This document shows positions 9,027-19,576 of a stretch of DNA of 36,691 nt, one piece after another. Each line of letters begins with the position of its first letter. Within the stretch, counting starts at the first letter, position 1. The position numbers were made by a program, and so were the translations under genes. Origin of the DNA: Thermodesulfatator autotrophicus (GTDB lineage Bacteria > Desulfobacterota > Thermodesulfobacteria > Thermodesulfobacteriales > Thermodesulfatatoraceae); assembly GCF_001642325.1 (NCBI RefSeq), contig NZ_LSFI01000032.1:1-36691 (forward strand), given 5' to 3'. The notes under the pieces are model-generated. The model was given only the letters and a program-made list of their open reading frames with translations. It had not been told where the DNA came from and made no database searches.

Positions 9027-10106
9027 ATGGTCAAAAAAGACCTTTACGAAATATTAGGGGTTAGCCCTGATGCCAGCCAGGAGGAGATAAAAAAGGCCTA
9101 TAGGCGGCTGGCGCGGAAGTATCATCCAGACCTTCATCCTGGAGACAAGGAAGCCGAGGAGAAATTCAAAGAGATTCAAGAGGCTTACGAAGTCCTTTCT
9201 GACCCGCAAAAACGGGCCGAGTATGATAAACTTCGCCAGGCTGCAAGTGCCTTTAGCTTTACCACTCCTGGCGGAGAAAGGGCCTATGATTTTAGCGTCT
9301 TTATGGATGAAGGAAGCCCCTTTGGTGGCTTTGCCGACATTTTTGCCGATCTTTTTGGCTTTGAAAGGGACTGGGAACCCGGGCCAGAACCAGGGGCTGA
9401 TGTTCTTTATCGCGTAGAAATACCATTCAGGCAGGCAGCCCTTGGTGGTGAAATAGAAATAGAAGTTCCCCTGGAAAGGCCATGTCCAGGCTGCCACGGC
9501 CAGGGAGTTGATTTAAAAAGTGCAGATACCTGTCCCCATTGCCAGGGCCAGGGTAAAAGGGAGCATCGGCGCGGAACCGTGCGCATGATTGAAATTTGCC
9601 CTTATTGCAGGGGCATGGGGCAAAGAGCCACCAAGCCCTGCCCTACCTGCCATGGTGCCGGAACTATTCGCCAAACCGAGCGGTTAAAGGTGAAAATTCC
9701 TCCTGGAGCAGATACTGGCACCAGATTAAGGATTCCAGGTAAAGGAATGCCTGGCCGCAAAGGAGGGCCCTCCGGGGACCTCTATCTTGAGCTGGTTGTT
9801 AAGCCTGACCCGCGTTTTGAACGCAAAGGCTATGACCTTTACCTCAAACAGCCTATCGGCTTATTTACAGCTGTGCTTGGCGGCCATGTAGAAGTACCTA
9901 CTTTAGACGGCAAAGTGCGCATGAAAGTTCCCCCTGGTACCCAGTGTGGCCAGAAATTTCGACTTCGTGGAAAAGGTATTTCCAGGCCAGATGGTAAAAG
10001 GGGAGACCTTTATGTGGAAGCCATGATAACAGTGCCTAAAAATCTTTCTCCAGAAGCCAGAAAAAAGTTCGAAGAACTTAAGGCCATGATTCCCGAAGCC
10101 TCTTAA
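9027..10106 (+). CDS. dnaJ: Chaperone DnaJ (Hsp40)
   Basis: This 359-residue co-chaperone stimulates the ATPase of DnaK and delivers unfolded substrates. The J domain occupies residues 1-70 with HPD at 33-35. A Gly/Phe-rich linker follows ([14 protein letters not shown]). Next is the zinc domain with all four repeats: [24 protein letters not shown] and CPTCHGAG. The C-terminal substrate-binding region includes GDLYLELVV and GDLYVEAMI. The ATG is preceded by AAAGGAGG about 10 bases upstream. No dnaK or grpE is adjacent. The macro-domain gene starts 17 bases after the stop and is probably on the same transcript. Confidence 0.95.
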   Translation: MVKKDLYEILGVSPDASQEEIKKAYRRLARKYHPDLHPGDKEAEEKFKEIQEAYEVLSDPQKRAEYDKLRQAASAFSFTTPGGERAYDFSVFMDEGSPFGGFADIFADLFGFERDWEPGPEPGADVLYRVEIPFRQAALGGEIEIEVPLERPCPGCHGQGVDLKSADTCPHCQGQGKREHRRGTVRMIEICPYCRGMGQRATKPCPTCHGAGTIRQTERLKVKIPPGADTGTRLRIPGKGMPGRKGGPSGDLYLELVVKPDPRFERKGYDLYLKQPIGLFTAVLGGHVEVPTLDGKVRMKVPPGTQCGQKFRLRGKGISRPDGKRGDLYVEAMITVPKNLSPEARKKFEELKAMIPEAS

Positions 10107-10123
10107 AAGCAAGGAGGGTGGCC

Positions 10124-10669
10124 ATGCAGGTAAAAATGGGCAACTGTGTCTTAGAGCTTATTAAGGGTGACATAACCCAGCAGGATACAGAGGCCATTGT
10201 TAACGCTGCCAACGAGGAGTTGGTTCCAGGAGGAGGCGTTGACGGGGCTATTCATCGGGCAGGCGGGCCGAGCATTGCGGAAGAAGCCCGCCGTTATGGA
10301 CGCTGCCCTACTGGTAGCGCTGTTATTACCGGGGCAGGAAACCTCAAGGCCAAATATGTGATTCACGCCGTAGGGCCTATCTGGCGTGGGGGAAACCACG
10401 GAGAGGCAGAGCTTTTAGCCAGTGCCTATCGTTCGGCCTTAAATCTTTGCCTGGAAAAAGATATTAATTCTGTGGCCTTTCCTTCTATTTCTACCGGGGC
10501 TTATGGCTACCCAATGAAAGAAGCAGCTAAAGTGGCTCTTTCAACGGTTATATCTTTTCTCAAAGAACATCAGAAACCGAAATTAGTGCGCATGGTCCTT
10601 TTCGGTGAAGAGGCTTACAAAACTTACGAAAAGGTTTTAAAAGAGCTGGCGGCAAAAGAACAAGAATAA
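10124..10669 (+). CDS. Macro-domain protein (O-acetyl-ADP-ribose/ADP-ribose hydrolase type)
   Basis: About 181 residues form a single macro domain. VNAANEELVPGGGVDGAIH is the ADP-ribose-binding loop of the MacroD/YmdB type, including the Asn and GGGVDG elements used in hydrolysis. SISTGAYGYP forms the second phosphate loop. Proteins of this kind deacetylate O-acetyl-ADP-ribose or remove ADP-ribose from proteins. An in-frame GTG at 10118 overlaps the ribosome site AAGGAGGG (10111-10118) and cannot be the start; the ATG at 10124 is correctly spaced. It follows dnaJ closely, which could link it to stress responses, though that is inference. Confidence 0.92.
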   Translation: MQVKMGNCVLELIKGDITQQDTEAIVNAANEELVPGGGVDGAIHRAGGPSIAEEARRYGRCPTGSAVITGAGNLKAKYVIHAVGPIWRGGNHGEAELLASAYRSALNLCLEKDINSVAFPSISTGAYGYPMKEAAKVALSTVISFLKEHQKPKLVRMVLFGEEAYKTYEKVLKELAAKEQE

Positions 10670-10742
10670 AGATCACTCCGCCAAGCACAGCTCCTTCATT
10701 CTTTTCCAATTTTCTAAAGAACCGGGGCAAATTGTTATTTGT

Positions 10743-10771
10743 TTGCTAAAACTCAAATCCTTGCTTAAAAT
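10743..10771 (+). promoter_or_regulatory. Probable argF promoter
   Basis: TTGCTA at 10743-10748 and TAAAAT at 10766-10771 are 17 bases apart. They lie in an AT-rich gap that starts after the macro-domain gene. The argF ribosome site and start follow within about 35 bases. No clear ARG-box palindrome was recognised. Confidence 0.45.
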
Positions 10772-10803
10772 TGGTATTTTTCAAAATATGGGAGGTGTTT
10801 CCC

Positions 10804-11715
10804 ATGCGGCATGTGACGAGAGTTTTTGACCTGACTACTGAAGAGTTAAATCACGTTCTTGACCGGGCTCTTCGTCTAAAAGCAGACTTTAAAAAAGGAG
10901 AACCAAGAAGAAGCCTCATCGGAAAAGTTTTGGCCCTTCTTTTTGAAAAGCATTCCACCCGTACCAGGGTTTCCTTTGAAGCGGGTATGCAAAAGCTCGG
11001 TGGCACAAGTATTTATCTTTCGCGGCGAGACCTTCAGCTTGACCGGGGGGAACCCCTTAAAGATACAGCCCGGGTGCTTTCCCGTTATGTAGATGCCATT
11101 TGCGTGCGCACCTATGGCCAGGAGGTAGTTGAAGAACTGGCCCGCTGGGCAAGTGTGCCGGTAATAAATGGCCTTTCTGATAAACATCATCCCTGCCAGG
11201 GCATGTCTGATGTGATGACGGTTATGGAAAAAAAGGGAGACATAACTAACCTTAAAGTGGCCTGGGTAGGAGACGGTAACAACGTGGCCCATTCCTGGAT
11301 TGAAATGGCCGCCCGTCTGGGCTTTCATTTAGTACTTGCCTGCCCTGAAGGCTATGACCCTGACTCCCAAATTCTTGAAGAAGCTCGCCAGGTAGCAACC
11401 AAGCCCATAGAAGTAGTAAGGGACCCGAAAGAAGCGGTAAAAGACGCCCAGGTGATTAATACTGACGTTTGGGCCAGTATGGGGCAGGAAGACGAAGCTG
11501 AAAAGAGAAAAGAAATTTTTACCCCCTACCAGGTAAATGTTGAGCTTTTAAAATATGCCGCCAAAGAAGCTATAGTGCTTCACTGTTTGCCTGCTCACCG
11601 TGGAGAAGAAATCACCGAAGAGGTGCTTGAAGGCCCGCAATCAGTGGTGTGGGACCAGGCTGAGAACAAAATGTGGTTACACATGGCCCTTCTTGAGTGG
11701 CTACTGGCAGGCTAA
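10804..11715 (+). CDS. argF: Ornithine carbamoyltransferase
   Basis: This 303-residue enzyme makes citrulline from ornithine and carbamoyl phosphate in arginine synthesis. It acts as a trimer in the cytoplasm. The carbamoyl-phosphate loop STRTRVSFE, the HPCQGMSDVMT segment and the ornithine-side HCLPAHRGEE motif are all intact. An upstream in-frame start at 10771 would add 11 residues, but GGGAGGT at 10790-10796 fits the ATG at 10804, which also gives the usual family length. No other arginine genes are nearby. The AddB-like gene follows after 9 bases. Confidence 0.96.
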   Translation: MRHVTRVFDLTTEELNHVLDRALRLKADFKKGEPRRSLIGKVLALLFEKHSTRTRVSFEAGMQKLGGTSIYLSRRDLQLDRGEPLKDTARVLSRYVDAICVRTYGQEVVEELARWASVPVINGLSDKHHPCQGMSDVMTVMEKKGDITNLKVAWVGDGNNVAHSWIEMAARLGFHLVLACPEGYDPDSQILEEARQVATKPIEVVRDPKEAVKDAQVINTDVWASMGQEDEAEKRKEIFTPYQVNVELLKYAAKEAIVLHCLPAHRGEEITEEVLEGPQSVVWDQAENKMWLHMALLEWLLAG

Positions 11716-11724
11716 AATTATTTT

Positions 11725-14535
11725 ATGGGCCAGATAAAAGCGCTTCCGTCACGAAACTTTCTAAAAAATTTTATTGCGCATATTCCAGAAGAAGAACTCC
11801 TTTCTCCGAAGACCACTTTTATTTTTCCCACCAGGCGAGCTGGGCTTTATTTTCGGCATTATCTCTTTGAGAAGAGAAAGACTTCTGGACTCCTTCCCCG
11901 CATAACAAGCATAGCCGACTTAACTTCAGAGCTTGCCACTTTAATTGACCAGCGGCCTCTTATCCCTCGGGCTGACCAGGCCTGGATACTCTGGGAAATA
12001 ACTAAAAAAATGCCTCTTTTTGAAAAAATAACCCAGAGTTTTGACCAGTTTTTCCCCTGGGGTTTGCGCCTGGCTGAAGTGCTTGATCTTTTTGAACGTG
12101 AGTTGATAGAAGCCCAAAATATCGTTTATCCTCCAGAAGAAGAGCTTCCCTATGAGGCCAGATTATTTGCTTCCCACCTGGGAGATATACAGAAGGCCTT
12201 TCGTCAGCGCCTTGAAGAAAGAGAGATAATCACCCCTGGAGAGCGCTTGAGGATACTGGCGGAAAACATAGAACGTATCCCGGGCTTTCCTGGAAATCTT
12301 CATCTGGTAGGCTTCTTTGTGCTTACAAAGGCAGAGCAGAAAATCTTTAAGGTCTGGTTAAAACAGGGAGCTACACTATGGTGGCGCCTTGAAGGTACAG
12401 GTTTCCCTGATATTTACCGTGAACTTGAAAAAACTTTTGGTCTGAGAGCCGAAATAATAGATTCAGAAGAAAGGCGGCCTGAATTTCATTTTTACGAAGC
12501 CCCTGACGTGCACCACGAATTAAAGGCCGTAAGGAGCCGCTTGCCCAGAGACATTAAAAGCCCAGATGATACGTTGATTCTTCTTTGTGTAGCTGGCCAT
12601 TTGATTCCTTTGCTTTACGAATTGCCAGAGGATATACCGGTAAACATTACCCTTGGATATCCGCTTTTTCGCACCCCTTTAGCCCAGCTTTTTCTCCTTT
12701 TTGCCGAGCTGAGGGAAACTCTTCACCAGGAAGAAGTTTATATCCCTGCTTATTTAAAATTGATAAAGCACCCTTACCTAAAAGGGCTTAAGTTTGAGGG
12801 CGAAAAAGTCCTCTTTTTCTTCCACGAACTGGAAAAGATTTTGCGAGAACACGGAAGCCCTTATCTCTCTCTTGAGGCTATAGAAAAAATGCCAGAAGAT
12901 GAAGCCCTTTCTCGGTTTCTGGCCTGGTTTCATAGAGAATTTCTAAAGCCCTGGTTCCATATTGAGAGCACCAAAGAATTAGCTTCTGCCTTGAGAAAAC
13001 TTGTTAAAGAGTGCACCAGGGCAAGGCTTTCGGCTCTTTCGGAAGATACTCCAGAATCCTTACTTGAGAAGGCCTTTTTATATGCCTTTGAAGCGGAAAT
13101 CCTTCCAAGCCTTGAAAAAGTCTCTTTTGCCGAACAAAAATTAAGGCCGCGCACGCTTTTTACTTTTTTAAAAGAACTCCTGCGCAACATAAGAGCACCT
13201 TTTGAAGGGGAGCCTTTAGGAGGGCTCCAAATAATGGGCCTCCTTGAAACCCGCCTCCTCTCTTTTAAGCAAATCTTTGTCCTTGATGCTAATGAGGATT
13301 ATCTGCCTTCGGTGGAAGAAGTAAATCCCCTGCTACCTGAGGGGCTAAAGCCTATCCTTGGTCTTCCTCCCCGTGAAAGGGAGGAACTCATTGAAAGGCA
13401 CCACTTCTTCTCCCTGATAAGAGGGGCGGAAAAAGTCCATATTTTTTACCAGAGCGCTATAAGTGGAAAAGGTGAGGCCCTTGGCAAAAAACTAAGAAGT
13501 CGCTACGTGGAAAAGCTTATATGGGAAGAAGAGCAGAGACTTAAAAGGCTTGCTCCTGAAAAGATAAAATTTATTCATCTAAAATTTGAGCCAGGTGCCT
13601 TTAAGCGCAAAGAATTTATAGCCAAGGGGCAGGCTGAAAAAGAAGCCGTAGAGAAACTTCTGGCTAGAGAGAGCGGTATTTCTCCTTCTCTGTTAAACAC
13701 TTATCTTTCCTGCCCTATCAAGTTCTATTTTCACTATATCCTTGGCCTTAAACCCACGGAAAAAATTGCTGACTTTGACGCCAGAGAACTGGGAAATGTA
13801 GTCCACGCTGCCCTTGAGGAATACTTCAGGCCTTATGTCAAGAGGCTTTATCTTCCCCACGAAGATAACGATTCTGAACGCCTAATCAGCTATTTTAAAG
13901 AATTCTTTAAACTTAATAAGCTTTATTCTATCCTTGGTCCTGAGAGGCGCTTTTTTGTGGAAGAAACAGCTATTTTCAGACTTAAGCGTTATCTTGATTT
14001 CTTAAAGAAAGAGTTTCCTAAGGGGTTTGTTATCCTTGACCTGGAAAAGGAATACCAGAAAGACTTTCAAGGGATCATTCTGGCCGGAAGAATGGACCGC
14101 TTAGAAAAAAGAGAAGAAAAGACCTTTGTGCTGGATTACAAAACTGGCTCTTTTTTAAAGAGCCTTTCTGCCAGTTACCTGAAAGAAAAGCTTTTTCTTT
14201 ATGACCCTCCAGGGCGTTTTGACGCGGAGAGTTTTTTTGAGTTTCAGGAGGTGCTTCCTGATATACAGCTCTTTCTCTATTTGTTTATCATAGACGCAGA
14301 TAATGCTGCTTATCTCCAGCTGTCTTCGGGAAACATCAAATACATTGAAAAGCCTATTTTTGCGGAAAAAATTACCCCGGATGAAGCACAGGAATTCATG
14401 TCTCTAAAATTTCCGCGGATACTGGAGTTTCTTTTTCGCCATATGATAGAGGCTGACGCTTTTTATGCTACCAGAGATGAAAAGACCTGCGGGTTCTGTG
14501 AGTATAATCTGGCCTGTGAGTGCGCCCGCAAATAG
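11725..14535 (+). CDS. AddB-like PD-(D/E)XK nuclease/helicase-fold protein
   Basis: The 936-residue protein resembles the AddB subunit of AddAB-type double-strand-break resection complexes. The N-terminal half shows helicase-like sequence (IFPTRRAGLYFRHYL) but no GxxGxGK[ST] Walker A motif, so ATP hydrolysis by this subunit is unlikely. The C-terminal nuclease has ELGNVVHAALEEYF, GRMDRLE and VLDYKTG, the catalytic D-xK region. An Fe-S cluster is suggested by C663 in LSCPIKFYF together with C922, C925 and C931 in CGFCEYNLACEC. No addA/pcrA-like partner is present in the window. It is probably cotranscribed with argF. Confidence 0.82.
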   Translation: MGQIKALPSRNFLKNFIAHIPEEELLSPKTTFIFPTRRAGLYFRHYLFEKRKTSGLLPRITSIADLTSELATLIDQRPLIPRADQAWILWEITKKMPLFEKITQSFDQFFPWGLRLAEVLDLFERELIEAQNIVYPPEEELPYEARLFASHLGDIQKAFRQRLEEREIITPGERLRILAENIERIPGFPGNLHLVGFFVLTKAEQKIFKVWLKQGATLWWRLEGTGFPDIYRELEKTFGLRAEIIDSEERRPEFHFYEAPDVHHELKAVRSRLPRDIKSPDDTLILLCVAGHLIPLLYELPEDIPVNITLGYPLFRTPLAQLFLLFAELRETLHQEEVYIPAYLKLIKHPYLKGLKFEGEKVLFFFHELEKILREHGSPYLSLEAIEKMPEDEALSRFLAWFHREFLKPWFHIESTKELASALRKLVKECTRARLSALSEDTPESLLEKAFLYAFEAEILPSLEKVSFAEQKLRPRTLFTFLKELLRNIRAPFEGEPLGGLQIMGLLETRLLSFKQIFVLDANEDYLPSVEEVNPLLPEGLKPILGLPPREREELIERHHFFSLIRGAEKVHIFYQSAISGKGEALGKKLRSRYVEKLIWEEEQRLKRLAPEKIKFIHLKFEPGAFKRKEFIAKGQAEKEAVEKLLARESGISPSLLNTYLSCPIKFYFHYILGLKPTEKIADFDARELGNVVHAALEEYFRPYVKRLYLPHEDNDSERLISYFKEFFKLNKLYSILGPERRFFVEETAIFRLKRYLDFLKKEFPKGFVILDLEKEYQKDFQGIILAGRMDRLEKREEKTFVLDYKTGSFLKSLSASYLKEKLFLYDPPGRFDAESFFEFQEVLPDIQLFLYLFIIDADNAAYLQLSSGNIKYIEKPIFAEKITPDEAQEFMSLKFPRILEFLFRHMIEADAFYATRDEKTCGFCEYNLACECARK

Positions 14536-14638
14536 AATTAGCTGTTTTGCCTGTCCCTCTCTGTTCTAGTAATTTTGTGAAAATTCTGGCAAATTATGTT
14601 GAAAAAATTTACCAAGATTTATTTTTAATGGCGGCAAA

Positions 14639-17600
14639 ATGGCCTTAGAACTTTCGGAAAAGTTTAAAAATATAAAGAATTTTCTCTTGAGAGATAAAGG
14701 AAAGCTCAAGATCTCAGGGCTTTCGGAAGAAGCTTTAGCCTGTCTTTTAAAGCTCATTGAGGCCCGAAAAGGCATTATTTTGTTACCTGACGAAGCCCTG
14801 TGCCAGCGCTTAAAAGAAGCCCTTCACTTCTTTGGTTTCTCAAATGTTTTTCACTACCCTGCTGAAGATGTATTGCCTTTTGGTAGTGTTTATCATTCTC
14901 CTGTTACCAGTGCCGCTCGTATAGCAGCCCTGTATCATTTTGGAGTCCAGAAAAATGCTTTCCTTATTCTTTCCGTCAGGGCCCTTTTGCGCAAGACTTT
15001 GCCACCAGAGACCCTTCAAAAATTTTATGAATACATAGTGGCTGGAGAAGAGCTTGCACGGGAAGAGTTTTTAAAACAACTAATTAACCTGGGTTATGAA
15101 AAGACAGGCCTTGTCCAGCGGGTGGGCGAGTTTTCAGCCAGGGGAGGAGTTATAGACGTTTTCCCTGCTGGAGAGACTTCCCCTGTAAGAATTGATTTGT
15201 TCGGAGAGGAGGTAGAGAGCCTTAAACGGTTTGACCCTCAAACCCAACGCTCTTTTGAGGAAATTGAAGAAATAGTTATTCTTCCAGCCAGAGAAGTGAT
15301 TTTAGCTTCTGATCCTTTAGGCCTTGAGGAGCGTTTATTTAAAAGACTATCTGAACATGCCCTTCCTCCTGACAAGGAAAGTGCTTATCTTCGCGCCCTT
15401 GAAACAGGCCTTGTTCTTGAGCCAGAAGAATTCTGGCTACCCCTTGTTTACGAAAAACCTGCTACTTTCTTTGACTACCTTGATTCTCATGACACCCTGA
15501 TAATTTTTGAGCCTGAAAAGATTATAGACGAAATAGCCCGCTTTGAAGAAAGGCTTATTCTTTCCTGGCGCAAAGCCAGGGAAACTAAGAGAGTACTGGT
15601 AGAACCACAGGAGAGTTTTCTTTCAAAGGATGAAGCCCTAAATCTTTTAGCGAAACATGCCAAGACCCTTGAAGTTTTAAAGCTTCCAATCTGGGAAGAA
15701 GGGATAAGTTTTGAGGTAAAAGATCATCAAGCTCACGTTGAGGCTATTAAGGTTTCTCCTAAAGAGGCTATTGAAAAAGGCTTAAATTATCTAAAAGAAC
15801 TTATGGCTGAACAACGCGTGGTAATTACTTCTCCCCATGAAAAATCCGCGGAAAAGATAAAATCTCTGGTAGAGAGAGAACTGGGCTTAAGAGAAGTGGA
15901 CATAAAAAAGGAAGCCTTTAAGGATCTTTCTTCGCCTTTTGAAACAACTATATACGTAGGAAATATTGTCCAAGGGTTCATCTGGCCAGAACTTTCTCTG
16001 GCCTTAATTTCAGAACACGAACTATTTGGCCTTCGCAAACCTCTTACCACTAAACGTGCTCGTTCGTTAAAAGAAACTTTTTTGAGTTTTGAAGACTTAA
16101 AACCTGGAGATTTCGTTGTTCACCGGGAACATGGCATTGGCCGTTACCACGGCCTGGTTTCTCTTGAAATAGGTGGTTTGCCAGGAGAATTCTTGCTAAT
16201 TGAATATAAAGACGGTGATAAGCTCTATCTTCCAGTTGATAAACTCAACTTACTTCACAAATACGTAGGGCTTGAAGGCAAAGAACCCAGCCTTGATCGC
16301 CTGGGAGGCAAAAGTTTTGAAGCCAGGAAGAAAAAGGTTGAAAAGGCCATTGAAGAAGTGGCCCAGGAACTCCTTGCTCTTTACGCCGCTAGAAAAGTAG
16401 GCCAGGGTTTTTCTTTTGAACCTGGCCCCCTTCTTCGGCAGGTAGAGGCCTCTTTTCCCTTTGAAGAGACACCCGAACAGGCCGTGGCCATTGAAGAAAC
16501 ATTAAAAGATATGCAAAGCCCCTCACCCATGGACCGCCTGATTTGTGGGGATGTAGGCTATGGCAAAACTGAAATAGCCATAAGAGCAGCGGCTCTGGCA
16601 GTGGAGAATAAAAAACAGGTAGCCATCCTGGTTCCCACCACGGTGCTTGCGGAACAACATTTTCGCACTTTTTACGAAAGACTTTCCCCTTTAGACATCA
16701 AAGTAGCCGTAATTTCTCGCTTTAAATCTTCAAAAGAACAAAAAGAGATACTCAAAAAACTGGCCGCAGGCGAAATAGATGTAATTATTGGTACTCATCG
16801 TCTCCTTTCAAGTGATGTATCTTTTAAGGACCTCGGGCTACTCATTATTGACGAAGAACACCGTTTTGGGGTAAAGCACAAAGAAAAAATTAAACAATTG
16901 CGTAAAAGTGTAGATGTTCTTGCTCTTTCAGCCACCCCCATTCCCCGAACTCTTCAGCTTTCACTTCTGGGAATCAGGGACTTGTCAGTAATAACTACTC
17001 CGCCAGCCAAGCGGCTACCGATAAAAACATATCTGGCCCGTTTTGATGAGCAGGTGATAAAAGAGGCCATTGAAAGGGAACTTTCCCGCGGCGGCCAGGT
17101 GTTTTTTGTTCATAACCGCATAAAAGGCATATACGCCCTGGCAGACTGGCTGCGACGCCTGGTGCCGCAAGTCCGCCTGGAGGTAGCTCACGGGCGTATG
17201 CCTTCGCAGAAGCTTGAAGAAATCATGGTGCGTTTTGTACGCAAAGAAATAGACGTGCTAGTTTGCACCACGATTATTGAATCTGGCATAGATATCCCTT
17301 CAGCCAACACCATCATCATCAATCGGGCTGATCGCATGGGCCTTGCTGAGATTTATCAGCTAAGGGGACGCGTTGGCCGAAGCAATGTTCAGGCTTATGC
17401 GTACCTCCTGGTGCCTTCTCTTTCAGGCCTTTCAGAAGATGCTGAACGTCGGTTAAAAGCCCTTATGCAGTTCACTGAACTGGGGGCAGGTTTTAAACTG
17501 GCCATGAGTGACCTTCAAATTCGGGGCGCTGGAAATCTACTGGGGACTTTTCAGTCCGGGCACGTAGCTGCTGTAGGCTATGATTTGTATCTGGAAATAC

Positions 17601-18142
17601 TCAAGCGCACCATAGACGAAATGCGCGGAAAACCTCTGGAAGAGGACATAGAACCAGATGTTAACCTTAAAATTCCAGGCTTTTTCCCGTCATCTTATAT
17701 ACCAGATGTAGAACAGCGCCTTCATCTTTATCGTCGTTTGGCTATGGCGCGAACCAAAGAAGCCATTGATGAGCTGGCCTATGAAATAGAAGACCGCTTC
17801 GGCATTCCACCCAAAGAAGTACAAAACCTTATCAAGCTCTCTCTTTTAAAGGCCCTATTAAGGCCCTTTAAAGTGCGGAAGCTTGACCGCCGTGGGAAAG
17901 AAGTCATCTTTTACTTTGACCCTTCAGCTCAAATAGATGAAAAATTGTGGCGCAAACTTGCCCGTGAGAGAGGGCTTGCCCTGCGTATCACCAGGGATAA
18001 TAAACTCATCTTGAGTCTGGCTACTCCAGAAATAATTGACGAATTACTTTCCTTCCTTCAGGAACTGAAAAACGGTCTCGCCAAAACCAGCCAAAAGCTT
18101 TATGTTCATTTAGAACAAGAGAATTTTATGGAGGCTAAATGA
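14639..18142 (+). CDS. mfd: Transcription-repair coupling factor Mfd
   Basis: This 1167-residue ATP-dependent DNA translocase removes stalled RNA polymerase and recruits UvrA to lesions. A UvrB-like N-terminal region is marked by [16 protein letters not shown]. The RNA polymerase-interacting domain contains [16 protein letters not shown]. The translocase has Walker [15 protein letters not shown], the DEEH box in IIDEEHRFG and [16 protein letters not shown]-type sequence [17 protein letters not shown] and a C-terminal TRCF domain follow. The ATG at 14639 is used because the nearby ATG at 14628 is out of frame and stops after six codons. The stop overlaps the start of the SurA-like gene by 4 bases. 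Confidence 0.97.
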   Translation: MALELSEKFKNIKNFLLRDKGKLKISGLSEEALACLLKLIEARKGIILLPDEALCQRLKEALHFFGFSNVFHYPAEDVLPFGSVYHSPVTSAARIAALYHFGVQKNAFLILSVRALLRKTLPPETLQKFYEYIVAGEELAREEFLKQLINLGYEKTGLVQRVGEFSARGGVIDVFPAGETSPVRIDLFGEEVESLKRFDPQTQRSFEEIEEIVILPAREVILASDPLGLEERLFKRLSEHALPPDKESAYLRALETGLVLEPEEFWLPLVYEKPATFFDYLDSHDTLIIFEPEKIIDEIARFEERLILSWRKARETKRVLVEPQESFLSKDEALNLLAKHAKTLEVLKLPIWEEGISFEVKDHQAHVEAIKVSPKEAIEKGLNYLKELMAEQRVVITSPHEKSAEKIKSLVERELGLREVDIKKEAFKDLSSPFETTIYVGNIVQGFIWPELSLALISEHELFGLRKPLTTKRARSLKETFLSFEDLKPGDFVVHREHGIGRYHGLVSLEIGGLPGEFLLIEYKDGDKLYLPVDKLNLLHKYVGLEGKEPSLDRLGGKSFEARKKKVEKAIEEVAQELLALYAARKVGQGFSFEPGPLLRQVEASFPFEETPEQAVAIEETLKDMQSPSPMDRLICGDVGYGKTEIAIRAAALAVENKKQVAILVPTTVLAEQHFRTFYERLSPLDIKVAVISRFKSSKEQKEILKKLAAGEIDVIIGTHRLLSSDVSFKDLGLLIIDEEHRFGVKHKEKIKQLRKSVDVLALSATPIPRTLQLSLLGIRDLSVITTPPAKRLPIKTYLARFDEQVIKEAIERELSRGGQVFFVHNRIKGIYALADWLRRLVPQVRLEVAHGRMPSQKLEEIMVRFVRKEIDVLVCTTIIESGIDIPSANTIIINRADRMGLAEIYQLRGRVGRSNVQAYAYLLVPSLSGLSEDAERRLKALMQFTELGAGFKLAMSDLQIRGAGNLLGTFQSGHVAAVGYDLYLEILKRTIDEMRGKPLEEDIEPDVNLKIPGFFPSSYIPDVEQRLHLYRRLAMARTKEAIDELAYEIEDRFGIPPKEVQNLIKLSLLKALLRPFKVRKLDRRGKEVIFYFDPSAQIDEKLWRKLARERGLALRITRDNKLILSLATPEIIDELLSFLQELKNGLAKTSQKLYVHLEQENFMEAK

Positions 18143-19059
18143 AAAAGTTTATATGGTTTTTCATAGCAATATATTGGTGGGCTGGAAACATTCAGGCCCA
18201 AATTGTTGACCGCATTGTAGCGGTGGTAAATGACGAGGTAATAACACTTTCAGAGCTTGATGAAGCCGCTACGCCTTTATACCAGCAATACTTAAAAGAC
18301 ATCAAAGACCCTGTAGCCAAAGAACGCCTGCGTGAGGAAATTCGTCAAAAAGTTCTTCAACAATTAATTGACGAAAAGCTAATAAATCAAGAAATAGAGC
18401 GCCGAGGGATTGAAGTTTCTAGCGAAGAAATAGACAGATTTATTGAGCATTTTAAGCGCCAAAATGGCCTTGACGACCAGGCTTTCCAAAAATTTTTAGC
18501 TGAACAGGGCTTAACGCTTGAGGAATATCGCCAGAAAGTAGCTCAGCAAATAAAACGGATAAAACTGGTGCAGTCTCGAGTGAACCAGATAGTGGTTACC
18601 CCTGAAGAGATAGAGAGAGAATATCAGAGAAGGTATGGAAAGGTTGTAACCAGGTATGAATTGGCAGCCATTATCATTAACGGTCAGGAGGCAGAGGCCA
18701 AAATAAAGAAGGCTTACCAGGAATTAAAAGCCGGAAAAGACTTTGCTGAAGTGGCTGCCAAATATTCTGATATTCCAGACAGTGGACGCGGGCTTGGCAC
18801 CTTTAGCCCTGAAGAACTGGCCCCTGAAGTGAGAGAAGTTTTAGCTAAACTCCAGCCAGGGGAAGTTAGTCCACCTATAAAAGTGGGGAATTCCTGGCAG
18901 ATTTTTAAACTCTTGCATATTAAAAAAGAAAAGGCTAAATCTTTAGCTGGAACCAAAAAAGAGATTGAAAATGAGCTACGCCAGAAAAAGATTGACCAGC
19001 TACTCCAAAATTGGCAAAAAGAGCTTAGAGAACAGGCTTATATAAGGATATTGCTTTAA
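18139..19059 (+). CDS. SurA-like periplasmic peptidyl-prolyl isomerase
   Basis: The 306-residue protein starts with a signal peptide (about 20 residues ending AGNIQA). It has the SurA N-terminal chaperone region (VDRIVAVVNDEVITLSEL, QLIDEKLINQEIERRGI) and a single parvulin domain around residues 160-265 with YSDIPDSGRGLGTF and LQPGEVSPPIK. SurA of enterobacteria has two parvulin repeats, so this is the shorter one-domain form. It should assist folding of outer-membrane proteins in the periplasm. Its start overlaps the mfd stop (ATGA) and its stop overlaps the next start (TAATG), so translation is coupled on both sides. Confidence 0.88.
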   Translation: MKKFIWFFIAIYWWAGNIQAQIVDRIVAVVNDEVITLSELDEAATPLYQQYLKDIKDPVAKERLREEIRQKVLQQLIDEKLINQEIERRGIEVSSEEIDRFIEHFKRQNGLDDQAFQKFLAEQGLTLEEYRQKVAQQIKRIKLVQSRVNQIVVTPEEIEREYQRRYGKVVTRYELAAIIINGQEAEAKIKKAYQELKAGKDFAEVAAKYSDIPDSGRGLGTFSPEELAPEVREVLAKLQPGEVSPPIKVGNSWQIFKLLHIKKEKAKSLAGTKKEIENELRQKKIDQLLQNWQKELREQAYIRILL

Positions 19060-19574
19060 TGGCTGAAGAACAGAATAAAAACGGAAGTTTTGGAGAATAC
19101 CTTCGGCACCAGCGCGAGATAAGGGGCTTTAGCCTGGAAGAAATTTCTTCTCAAACCAGGATTGGCCTGAGAAATTTAAAGGCGCTTGAAGCAGAAGACT
19201 GGGAAGTCCTCCCCGCAGAAATATATATCAGGGGTTTTATAAGAAGCTATTGTGAAACCATAGGCCTTGATCCAAATGAAGCTTTAATCCGCTTTGAAGA
19301 AGCCTACGCTCCATTTCGCCGCCATAAAGAAGAAAAAATAAACGTAGTAAACCATGAAGTCTCTTTCAAAGAGTTTCCCTGGCGCCTGATAATAATTTTA
19401 ATAGTAGTTGTTCTGCTAGTAGCTGGTGGCTACTTTTTCTTTTTCAAAGAAGAAAAGAAATCTATCACTCAACTTTCACCGCTTTTAGAAGAAATTCCCG
19501 TAAAGAAAGAACAAGAAGCTATCCCTCAACAGCCTGCTAAACCCTTGCCTAAATCTCCTGCGTCAAACGAATAG
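19059..19574 (+). CDS. RodZ-like helix-turn-helix membrane protein
   Basis: The 171-residue protein has an N-terminal HTH_25 domain (FGEYLRHQREIRGFSLEEI, QTRIGLRNLKALE, YIRGFIRSYCETIGLD), a basic/linker stretch, one membrane helix near residues 109-128 (IIILIVVVLLVAGGYFFFF) and a short Lys/Pro-rich tail. This is the front half of RodZ, which links MreB to the membrane and cell-wall synthesis. The periplasmic DUF4115 domain of full RodZ is missing and the tail is only about 40 residues. It could be a minimal RodZ or a membrane-bound regulator. It sits between the SurA-like gene and recO with minimal spacing. Confidence 0.75.
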   Translation: MAEEQNKNGSFGEYLRHQREIRGFSLEEISSQTRIGLRNLKALEAEDWEVLPAEIYIRGFIRSYCETIGLDPNEALIRFEEAYAPFRRHKEEKINVVNHEVSFKEFPWRLIIILIVVVLLVAGGYFFFFKEEKKSITQLSPLLEEIPVKKEQEAIPQQPAKPLPKSPASNE

Positions 19575-19576
19575 CA

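Noticed and set aside
9054-9497. A 147-codon minus-strand frame
   Set aside because: It is antisense to the J and Gly/Phe domains of dnaJ, which is clearly the real gene.
10876-11328. A 150-codon minus-strand frame
   Set aside because: It is antisense to the active-site half of argF.
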